Of a stretch of DNA of 64,000 bases, positions 49,408 through 61,400 are shown in pieces. This DNA comes from Trichuris trichiura (Eukaryota; Nematoda; Enoplea; Trichinellida; Trichuridae). The translations under genes were made by a program, and so were the position numbers. The notes beneath the pieces are model-generated. The model was not told the origin of the DNA and searched no databases. It saw nothing but the letters and a program-made list of their open reading frames with translations. The stretch's first letter is position 1; every line of letters begins with the position of its first letter. Location: NCBI GenBank assembly GCA_037903355.1, contig JBAJFE010000060.1, forward strand, positions 682,001 through 746,000, written 5' to 3'.

Positions 49408-52400
49408 TCAGCACTGAGAAGGCTGCAAGTGGTCAAACGAGCCGAGGTATTCCATTGCCGCTTTGTGCAGAAAATGGTACTGATCCTAGAATTGTTGCTG
49501 CTCAATAAAAAAAGGTCAAAATCAATCAATTGCCCACCTCAGATTGAACCATATTTGGTCGCTGCGCGCGAAGAAGCTTTACAACGGTAAATATGTCAAC
49601 AACACACTCGAAGCGAATTCTTTCCAAAACAATACTGAGGGCAATGAATACGCCCGTTCTGCCGACTCCCGTGCTGAATAAAAACGGTTGATTGCTGCAT
49701 CAACACCAATATCAGCTCTCCGTCTCACCTGCAGTGAACTACAATGGGCCCTTCCTGACCGAATTGCTGTCGCGTTTTGTGAACTTGACCGATAAAGTCA
49801 ACAAGAAGATCGCTCGATTTGGGCACTCCTTGTTCCGGCCATTCCGTATACTGGAAGTGACGAACCGTCTTCGATTGCCCGTTCTGTGCATCAATTGCAA
49901 GTTAAACCATTGAAGAAATAAAAAAGATTGGGAGAGACGTACCCGACAGTCAGCAAGTTTGAACTCCCTGAGAACGTACTGAGGCATGTTGTACTCGGCT
50001 ATAGGTTCGACAACCAAATAGCCGAATCGTTCGCTACTATCTTGAGGCCAATATTGGCAACATTTCTCCTGCAAAAAAAGACAAGGCGACATCTTTGTTG
50101 GGAAAAATATTTCGCCAATTCATTAAGCATACCCGACCAAGTTCTCGAAGCTTAGTCAGCATGACGATTATGGTGCAATTATGTTCCCACAGCATACGCC
50201 AGAAGTCGTCTCGAGTGTTCGACATTGGTCCCTGCGTTGCAACGTACATTTTCCTTTGTCGATAGCCGTCAATGAACGAAGCATTTATATAATCGGAGCC
50301 TTCGACCGACGGAATTGGTGTTAAGTATACGCGAGACGAGTCGTAGGGAACCACATTGACCAACCGATTCTTCAGCTTATTGCAAGGCAGGTTGGCAATG
50401 GTGAATTTGGCATTTGGGAACTTCAAAGCGGAAAGGTGCTGAAAAATAGGCGAGCACATTTAGGCGTCTTTTATTGTAGCAACCAATCAGAATGCCTACG
50501 CGAAATTCCAACTCCATGCCGGTGGCATTTTCCATCGCTTGGTACTGGAGCAGGTTTTCTATATGCAACATCAGTTTGGAAACCGGCACTTCCGTGCAGC
50601 CCGATTGGACAGCGTCCAAAACTGCGTCGTGTATGAAAATGTATTGCTCCTCCGTTTGGACCATGTAACTGCGCTGAGATCGAATTGCCGCAACACATCC
50701 ATATATGTCTACAGTGTTCTCGTAACGCAGACGGTCCAACATTATGTCTACGACGATCAGTGCGCCCGTACGACCAACGCCGGCACTTAAAAAAGTTTCC
50801 ATTGCATAAAAAGTTTCAATACATGGTTCGCGCGTATATGCATTTAGAGAAATCTTGATGTTTTTTTGCAGAAGCCTTAGGTCTTTTGCTATTACTAATA
50901 ATAAACAGAGAAGAATTCCAAAACTTTTGATAACACGTCTAGATAACCTAGTCAGTTGGTCAGCGGGTGCTGCAGCCTATTTAAGCTTGACGTTTTAACT
51001 AATCTGCATATCCGATATTCTTCCATTAAACTTTTCTTCGTAACTCAGATGGAAATGCCGCCATTAGCATTTCAGGTGGCAAGCTTACCTGCAATGAACG
51101 ACGATTGGCCCTGATTCAGGGAGGTTGACAGACTTAACGTGCTTAAGAAACATCAAGAAGGCAGTCGGATGCTCAGGAACACCGTGGTCTGGCCACGCGG
51201 TAAACTGCAAATGTCTCACGTCTCGCAGCTCTGGGTGGCCGACCTGAAAAAGAATAGAAGAACGAAACTTTGATAAATAAAAAACGTGAAAAGTAAAGAA
51301 AGCACACCCTGCAAATCTGAATCAGACGCAGCGTATAGTAGGCAAACTCTGTAACCTCCTTGACGACCACGTGAATGCATCCGTAGGTGGCTGAACCTCG
51401 ACTTGGCCAATACTGATCGCACTTGATGCGCGTTCGCTCTTCCAACTTGGTGAGCATAACAATTGTAGCCGACTTCTCTTCCCAAACCATTCTCCAAAAA
51501 TCGCCGAACGTTTCCGCCATGGGACCTTGAGTTGCTATGTACGCTTTGCTTCTTGCGTAGCCGTCAATGTAATTGGCGTTGATGTAGTCGGAGCCGGCGA
51601 TACCGCTCACTGGACTAAGCACCACGCGACTATGGTCGTAGGCAATCACATTTGCATAACGATTTTTTGGCTTATTGCATTCCAAGTTGGAATGATCCCA
51701 AGTTGAGTGCTGTCCTGTCTCAATGCTCTACAAGTATACATTTGGGCCAATGCCGAAAAATCTATGGACAAAGTATTCCGAAATAAACGATTGCCTACCT
51801 CGTATTCTTTAGAAAACAACAAGTTGTCATTGGCCTTCAGTCTCTCGATGTGGTCAGCCAACTCGATTATTGGTATAGGCGCGTGAGATACCGTGCTAGC
51901 TACGGTAGGAGGTGGTTGCGGATAGTACAAGGTTTGCATCTCGACCGGCTCGCCGGAATGATACATATCAGCCATCACCCCTTCGTAGGCTTTCATACCA
52001 AAGCCGTTAACAATGCCGGTTGTCGCCTGACCGTCCTTGAGCAGTTTGGACGTTTCCGACGGCCCTATGGGTCCCAAAGCCACTTTGTTTATGCTGCCAT
52101 GTTTAACGGGCAGTTTGTTTTTCCTGCAAAGAGAAGAACAACTTGCGCCACTATGCTACAACAGAAGCGACCACTCACTTGCTGCGACGGAAAAGAAAGA
52201 GACAGATGATGCCAATGATGAGGCCAACCACGACAATGGCCACTATGGGTCCCACCAGCCACAAACTGGAACCTGCCGCTTTTGGACTGGCCATTAGAGT
52301 GAGTGTCACAAATTCAGTACTGTACATACTGGATGCAAAGCTCTGAAGCAGCGTTTAGTTACTACAGAGCACTTCTGACGGCCAACAAATGTCTTACCGG

Positions 52401-55400
52401 CTCGTACGAGCCATTGTCGCCTTCATTTTCTAAAAAGGCTCGCAGAAATACCTTATAGCGCGCCCGGTTGTTTAAAGGGAAATTTGTAAAGTCGCCGTAA
52501 CGAAGACCATTGCCAAGGACAAAAGTACCATCCTTTAAATTAAGGATATCGTCCCGAGACAGCCGCGCAGCAACGTAAGGGTCACCAGGTAGCGGATGAT
52601 GGGTTTTAGCATGCAGCACCTGCGGTATACCGGTTAGAACTTTATCATTGTACACGTTTGATCATTACCTCCTTGTTTTCAATCTTATCCGGCAATCTAC
52701 TGATATCCGCAGATACAACAATCAACCAATAATACGAAACGGGTCCGTATTCCTCAGTTGCCGCTTCGAGACGAATTCGAGCCTCCTTGCTGTTAACCGA
52801 GTCAATGACAGTGGGCGCGGTAATGAACGGAGGAACTGCAACAGCCATCTGCAGATATGCCGTACACGAATGCGACAAGACTATACCTGACTTTTTGGTA
52901 GTAACGTCTATTGTCTGCGGCAGGTAGTAACGTCTGTTAGTTCCATTCGACCATATGACTCCAACATCAAAAGTGTAATTGGTATACGGTCGCAGATTAG
53001 TAGCGTTCAACCAAAGTTGGTCAGTTTCTGTAGTTAATCCGTCAATGCTTAACTCCTTCCACTCGTTGATCTGCGCACGATAACGCTTTCTGCCTCTATA
53101 TTTAACCTGTAAAAATAGCCGTCAGCCAGTCGTACTTAAGCAACAACGAGAAGAGCAAAAATATTTTGCCCGCAACTAATGGACGCTCAAAGATTGGTTG
53201 TTTAGAGAGCATTAGATTTTGTTCAACTCTTCAAGCCAACCGCCACGAATTAGTGAATCCCTGAGTTGGAGGGAATTCGCACGGGCATCTGCGCCCTACC
53301 ATATGTCAAGCAGTGAAAATTTTACGATGAAGCAAGACCGGTTCAACGGGCTCGTTTTAAATTCACAATGCCAGCTGTTCCGCCGATTGCCAACTTTGCT
53401 TTTATACATTACTGCTTTTCGCTATAGGCGTTGTGTCGCTAAGGCTGAAAAGATTGTTTTTTACGCAGGTAGTGCACCTACTACAGCTGTTCTCGCGCCA
53501 AAACCGATTCAACATCCATTTCGCTGCATTTCGCTTATTCGTCCGTCCATTTATTCATCGCTTAGAAGCTGTCGAACGCGCCGAAGACTACGGCGTAAGT
53601 TGGTAGAAAAATGCATGCAAAACGCCCCAGGAATACTTAATGCGAATAAAACGTCGTCACAAATGCACTTCTGCGCCCAACTAAATGGTTTAATAGTTGA
53701 AGTGCATCGTCTGCTTTTAAGCCATTGCAACCTACTCTCACAATCTTCTCAGCAACTCAACTTCAGGGCATAACCGAAGGAAAAAGAAAGTCAATTAGAA
53801 GTGGCTCATTGTAAAGGCTAGCATTCCTCCCTCAGTAAAAGTTTTTCAAGCTTGAATGCAACGCGACGACTGCGGATCAAGATCTGCCATTCACTGAGCT
53901 ACCCACCTTCGCTGCCATACCAAAAGTGGTAAGTGCATAAATGCGCATGCTGCGAAACTATTAATAGAACTACGGAGTTAAATGCTTGACGATTACGACA
54001 AGTATTCAAAGAGTTAAGGTGACGTTAGTACGAATGAGTTTTATGCATTTCTTACAACCGACAAAATTACTGCAATGTGCCCACTGCTGAGGCATGTATT
54101 TAAGCCGGGGAGAGTGCGAAGCGACGCCCAAAATTAATAAGAGCCGACTCGACGTTGAAAGACGATTTTGTATAACACGCAAGTAAAGGAGTGGGGATTA
54201 TAAATTAAAGTCTTCAGAGTCTTTATTGACAACCAGCGGAACAAAGCTGATTCATAAAGTTGTTATATTAGTGATAGACTTTTCCGCAAGTATTTCGAGG
54301 CGGTAAGTTCATTAAGCAATCCCTAATCAAGCAACCGCTGGCATGAAACAGCAGAATTGTTTGACTCAGAAGCTTGGGTGGTAATTTCCTACGCAAAGAC
54401 AAGCCATTAACATAGAATTATGCCTGCTCACCCATGAAACTTTTACTGCGAAAATATAACAGTAGGAAAACTCTTTGTAATAACAGCCGTGACCTATAGG
54501 CCGCGGCTGTTATTACAAAGATTTCCCTGCTTGACCTTACTAAGTATGAAGATACTATTATTGCTCCAACATATTTGCTCCGTAACACTGGAACAACAAA
54601 AACTTGAAATGTAATATAATGAAATTTTGACTACAACAAAAATTCTCGAGTTCTCGTAAATCAGAAATACTGCGCTAGCTGTCCACATATTTCAAGCACC
54701 CATCGCCATCTGAAAAAGCTTGTCTTGTTTTTCCCCATTCCCCCTTGTCATCATTCCACGTAAAAGTTGAAGCATCAGTTAGGCTCCCACGCTTTTGCTT
54801 GTAGCTCAGTTGTGCTGCCCGGTTTGCCTAATTTTTATTCTGTTCAACTTTACAAACATTCAAATACACAGAGGCCTACTGAGTTGATTTTTGCCAGGTC
54901 TAAAATCATTAGGGACCAAAACTGATCTTGATTACGCCATTTTCAAAAGTGTTCTTAAACAGGTGTCCGTAACGTCTGCTTGAAGTTAAGTTTGACTCTT
55001 TGTTATACTCTCATTGCTTGAGTAGTAGTCAACTGTTCCATAGGGACTGAATCCGAAGAGTAAAGCTTCAAGTATAAGAAAAATATGACAACAGATAAGA
55101 CAAATCTGAGCCATCGTTTTGCAGGTACAGGCCAGATAATCAATGTTTCGTTGCATTTATAAAAAGACTAACGCATTATGTTGAAAACTCAAAGAAGGAC
55201 AAGGAATAGCTGACGAACACAAGTATCAATAGTTGGCACTGGCTAAAAGCGAAAGTGCGTGAGAGATTACGCTTACGTCTGAACTCTAACTAACGGAAGA
55301 AAGATTAACCTGATTTTAGTCGACTCGCTGAGCGATGGGAAAAGACTTAACAATTCTTTAAACATCAAGTGATAATCATGTTAGCATTATTACCAATCCT

Positions 55401-58400
55401 AGAAACTAATTTTGTAACCTTTTCAAGGCAGCTTAAAAATGGTGATTGGCTGAGATCAGTTTGCTTTGGCATATTACGCAACCGATATGCATACTTACGT
55501 AGAAGGAAGCGGGCCGAGGTCCTTCGTACAGCCAACGCAATTGGACGAATGAGCTGTGCAACCTTTCCTCAGTCAAATCGTGCACTACGTAACGTGGTTG
55601 AATCGCTTCGAATGCGTTTTCGGAGCATTCGCTGACTGCCTAAGAAAGCGCACAACATAAATACATGCATGCACACACGAGGGTACACAAAGGAAAAGTT
55701 ACTTCGCACCGTAGGCACTTACCCCATCGATCAATATGGTTCGAACGCAAAATGCGTAATGCTCATTTTGTTTCAAACCATCTATGAGCAAACGGTCTGC
55801 AGTGGGATCCATTATCTCCTTATCGCGCCACGACTTGTTCGAAGGCTCCTGCGTGTAATGAACCTTAAACATAAGTATTCATAGTCACCAAAAAAATTGC
55901 CATGAATTACGATGATCAAATCTGATCATCTGCCCATTGACGTACTACCTATCAAAGTAAGTACGTCAGATTTTCTGACCTATTATTCATATCGCCTTTT
56001 CAACCGACAGTCGACTTCGTCAAAATGAAGAAAAAGGAACTGAGTAGGGTTATTCAATCACATTTTAGCAAGTACACGAAGGAAATGGTCATCTATGCCT
56101 ACGGAACTTGTTATAAACGAGTGTTTATATGATTAATACAATGACATCAATACATAATGTTCGTCTCTCTCTTTCTCTCTCCAAACGAAAAGCAAGTCGC
56201 TTTAGACTACCGCTGGACAATACTGTAAATTACATAGCGGTTTCTTAGTCGCACATGCAAAGTCACTTTGGGCTTACGCATCTTTCGGCGTCTAAGCAGA
56301 AGGTGACTTTAGTATGCTTGGCTTAGCAAACAGCAAACGGTTATGGAACGCTGTGCCAAGTTGCCCTAACAAAGCTGGCGCGTAGAATAAATCCTTTTCA
56401 GAGACATGGTCATCCATTGGCCGAGAAAAAAGAAATCAATTTGTTAAAGCCAGTCAAGCCGCTAAACTGTTCGTCAATAAGTCAATATATATCTTGGCCG
56501 GACGGACAACTACGCGCAATTGTAGGCGATTTCATTGAGCTGTCATTTATGCTCCTCATCGGGTGGTCAGTCCCTTGGAATCGTTTATCTAAAATTGATA
56601 AGCAAGGTCCGACCAACAATAGGCTTTGCTTGGTCAATTTCCAATACTGCCTGGACAAAAAAGGGGGAAACCTAAAGCCTTATGGTGCGCGTGGATGGAA
56701 GGCAAAACATTAGTGGCATGCAAAATCGTTCAAACGGCCTGCAGTCTAGCATGATGACGACAAGTGGACATCAAAGGTGACAATAGGTGTCGTCATAAAC
56801 AAGACGTCCATTTTGTGTGACTTATTTACGCCTCATCTGTTCCAGAAAGCTGGCATCATCTCGTCAATCATTGCCGATAAGAAGGCAAGCTAAATGAGGT
56901 TAGCGAAGCGATTAGACAGACAGATATGGGCTTGGCAGGCCTCCGTCATATCTTTAGAGACGTCCATAACGAGCAATGGCAGATGTCGCATTGAAAATGA
57001 TGTAAAGGCTTAAAGTTAAGTCAAAACAGTACCTTGTATCCACGAACTCTTTTGTCGCTAATCGGTTTCCACGTAACCAAAGCGGAACTGTGAGACATCG
57101 CCTGGGCGGTGATATTCTTCACGGTCATTTGGGCAACTAGAAAACAAGGTGACGCGTTCAAGAGGCGTCGCTCCTCGCTGCTAAGTGGTGGGCTTCGGTA
57201 TCTGCTCCCGATGGTTTCGCACGTAGCTTTGGCAGGCGGAACAAAGGGACCGCCGACCACCGTCATCACAACCAGCAGAACCAGCGGCGGACGGCGCCCA
57301 TGGCAGCTTTGCAGCAACTTAAGCAAGTTTACGACTTTTGATTGCACCGGTTCGGCAGCTGGGACGAATCGCCGTCGTCGCAGACCAGCGACCATCTGAT
57401 CAACGTCCACCAGACAAATACTCGACCTCTCCGGAAAGGAAGTTAAATGGCTGCCTTGTGCACTGAGCGCAAATTTCCCGGAGAGCGCTCTATCAAAATC
57501 AATCGCCTCCGTCGTTTGGCTATTTTCAACTGGACGCAGGGGCGAGAATATTTGCCAACTATGCACTGACAAAGGTCCTTTTGCCAAAAAGATCCACCCA
57601 AAAGATTTAATCGTCGCTTTTACGGCCTGTCACCATTATTTAGTAACAAAGGAACCACGCTTGCGCTTTACGATGACCTATTGCTTGGCAACACACCAAC
57701 AACATCCATACTGAAGATGTTGAAAGCGCGAAGGAAGTGTGACCAAGAGCTGTTAATCGCCTAGCTTCCGTCTGATCACTTTACGGAAAGAAAATTCTTT
57801 GTCGTCCGCGTTCGGTCGACAAGGCGCTTTGTTGGCAGCGTTTTGGTGTTTGAAAATTGGCGAAGAAAATGAACCGCTTTAGACGATTTCCTTCAACCGC
57901 CAAATGACCTTACAAGGCAATGGCAATCCGGCTATCTAATCAGACAAGCGGACAATTCTTGCATTGCCGCCCTCATAAGCTGCTGTTGGGAAAAAGGAGA
58001 AGATTAGCCACAATTTAAATGGTCCCTAATGCCATCAGCGTCCAACGAGATTCAAGAAAGACGACCAACAAATGAACGCGATGACCAAACAAGGCCAAAG
58101 CGTGCGCGCGGCTGTGCGGTCAAAGCGAAACGCAAAGCGTCCATTGACGACAGCTGTCTGGAAAAGTTTGCTTTTCAATTGACGGCAAATCCGCCGGAAG
58201 TACGTACACTACGACATCTTTTGGACACCTCAGACACATAGGGTGAGACAATGGAGCGCGCATTTGTCGTCAAACTCTTTTCAAACTTCGATCGGTCGTC
58301 GTCGTCGCGCCGTTGCCGCCGCGGTACGAACGGATCGACAAAACCTGATTGTTCGCCAAGGTGCCAAGTAAGGACAATTTTCGAATTAAAAAAAGTAGAA

Positions 58401-61400
58401 AAGTGACAATCTTCTTCAGACAATTTGATGGACAAACAAGACGACTCGTCACCGTCGCGCTCCATGCCAATAGCCTTTTTGAACAACGCAATTGGCCGAC
58501 CCGGAGGGCGTTTCCAAGAGAGTCGGATCAAAAGCCAAACGTTGTACGGGGGCAACAAGACGATTGACAAAGTGCCATGGCCGAATATAATGGCCGTCAA
58601 ATCCATTAGAGCGCAACGATTTGAACGGTGAGCGCGCAGAGAAAATGAATGACTTGAGCGGAGAATGCAAACGGATGAACAGATGAAAAAAGGGTAGACG
58701 GAAAGCAAGGAGGAGCAATCAATGGAAACAATACGAACGTTAAGCGAATGTGCTTCCCTCAGTCAACCGGCTGCAAGAAGCCGAAACGGTGGCACTGTGA
58801 TGAAGCTAAGTGACAGACGTCTGTCTAAGCAACTCTACTGCACCGCAGACCGCTTGGACAACTTGGACGTACGCTTTCTTAATTTGGATCCAAAACTAGA
58901 ATCTATCATTGTGCCGCCCCCGGCCTAAGTTGCCATGGATGTTGCAAAAAGACACCATATTCTTTATTACGGATTCCATTAGACCTGTGCACGCAATTGG
59001 ACAAGCATATAGCCATTATGGCAAAAGGCGAACATTCAATCAACAGCCAAGCATCAAAGTTCAACTTCAACAGGTGAGTACCACTTTTTGCATATTCTAA
59101 AGGAAATGCCAATATGCGCAGTTACGTATTACTGTTACTTAACTAGAAATTCGTAAGCTTTCCTAAAGTTGGCGCGCTGAACGAGCTTAAGGGCAAGAAT
59201 TGATGGCCAAGCAGTAGCGGTAGGCAAGCGCGGCAGAACTCCACTTGGACCTAATCAGAGTGTTAGCAAAGAGGCGATCTTTGGGGTAGTTGAAAGGTTC
59301 GAAACATCCCGCTAATGATGGAACTCAGTTTTCGAGAAAAAATCAATAGAATAGCCATTATGGCTCTTTTGCATAGAATTCGTTCCAACTACACATCCAA
59401 AAGAGAGGTTGGCTTCGTTAGACCAATGAAATTAGGTCAAAAAGAAATCATCAACTAAAGGATGGGCGGAAGCCGGCTATAGCAATGCAACCACGCCGTG
59501 GCAAGGGGCTAACGCGGTTGAGCAACGTAAAAAGCCAACTTTCGAGTAGTAACGAGAAATTCACCCTGTCACCTTTGAGCAATTGTGCCAACGATAAAAA
59601 TTGATTCGAAAAGACAGCTGCTCAGCGCGAGGCACCCCCCAAAGGGGCAACAAAATCCCGTAGATCAGCGCGCTAGAAGTAGGGTCGCCCAATCAGCATA
59701 GCTCCCTTTGCAAGCGTGTAAAGGACAGCTATGGCGCAACGGAAATGACCTTAACGAAACAGTGCGCGAGCACTTGAGACGCCGATCTGAAGGGAAAAGG
59801 CAAAAAGGAACTTTTTTTTCAAAAAACGCTTAAAGTCTCGACTGCCCTTTTTGCTCCGCCAAGAAAAGTAACTAACGGTTCCTCAATTTGCACGGATCGA
59901 ATTAGCTGCCGTTTCTCTCCTTTGCAGGAGCTATTATTCGATCGGAATACGAAACTGAAGTATCTGCATAAGGTTTAATTGACTTTCGCTAGACCAACCT
60001 GACGGCCATAAGGTTTGTTGATTTTCTAGATATCAGCACATATGAAACTCAGCGTTGGCTCTGTGTGCTAGCTGACATGACGTAATTAATGCACGTGCGC
60101 TTTAATATTCAAAACGTGACCACCTATGCATTGCTGTAAAGGTGTATCAGTTTTGAAAATTCGGCGACGTCTGCATGTTAACGTGTGAAATAAAAGTACG
60201 ACAGACCACTTCCTAGAGTGTATACTGCGTTCGATGAGTAGCGCTGCCGCCTGCCAATGCCACGAGGAAACCAATCAACCGGCTAAGCAGAGGACGAAAG
60301 GTTTACAAAGAGGTTACTTACTTGCGCGGTTCCAGTGGGCTTTCACCACAACTGGTTCACTCCAGGGGCCGTAACCTTTGGTAGTGGAAGCTCGCACGGA
60401 AAAGTTGTACGTGGAACCTAACTTGTTGATCAAAAAGCTAACGGAATTTCGCTGTACCTAAAAAACAAATAAATCAGACGAAAACAATAGCTTTAAAAAA
60501 TGTCGTCATCGCTACTCATACCTCGCGCAAGATATCCTCTTTTCCGTCTGGCGGAACGAAGCGAGTTTGGTACTGCACAATTTCTCCGTTTCTCTCTTCC
60601 AAGTTGGGTGGCTCCCAGGTGAACTGCAACCGCTTGTCGGCGGTGTCGAACTCGTAGCGCACATCAAACGGAGGGCCGGTCGGAACTGAGCAAAAGAAAA
60701 CTTTAAATCTTTCAACAATACTCAGTTTACTGAAGCCTCTCAGTTGAAACCTCTTATATTTATGCTAGCACATAGAAGAGCAAAGTTTACATCATCTAAG
60801 CATTAGTCAACAAGGTCAACTTTCTTACATGAAACCTTTGACACAAAAGCAATGAAATGACTCATAGTTTCCTTGCTAGAGCAAACTGAACTGCATTAAC
60901 ATTAATAACTTTGGCATAAAGCTACAAGGATTGATTGAAACAGAAAAAGAGTAATGTTCTATGAATCAGCGTGCTACGACATACTTGGAATTATTCTCAA
61001 AAGTGGAAGTTATCTGGATTATTCGGCAGTCGACATTTTAGCAAATCATATTTAGAAACTAACGCTGTGCAAAAACAATCGAATTCGCAGCAGCTTGGCA
61101 ATGACGAAATTTTGAGCAAAGATCCTTAAAGGGAAAAAAAGTATATCATACTGCGTATAGCCTACATAATAATATACGTTCATCTAAAGCTGAGTTCGAG
61201 CAAAAAATGCAACATTACAACGCAGGGATTTAGTGAATACCTGCGGTTGGTGTGATTATCTTTACGACTCCTTCTTCACCAACGCCTTGCGCGTTTTCCG
61301 CAGCCAAATGGAACTCATAGGTTCGTCCGTTCCCTAAAAGAATGCAATATGAAGTTTGTAACGAAAAATTTATTGCGTACGCCTCGCGCTCGACAATGCC

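Noticed and set aside
52640..52700. Apparent frameshift in the ninth FN3 domain of ptp-3
   Set aside because: A 49-nt intron (52620-52668, donor GAG|GTAATG, acceptor ..ACCGCAG) restores the frame exactly and has the usual intron size, so no frameshift is needed.
53780..53930. Possible tRNA on the minus strand (GGGTAGCTCAGTGAATGG)
   Set aside because: A D-arm-like word is present, but no anticodon stem or proper T-arm and acceptor pairing follow. At most a tRNA-derived fragment.
58175..58708. 177-codon minus-strand ORF in a ptp-3 intron
   Set aside because: Low-complexity composition in a GC-rich patch, overlapping ORFs on both strands, no domain, and it does not join in frame to the neighbouring receptor exons.
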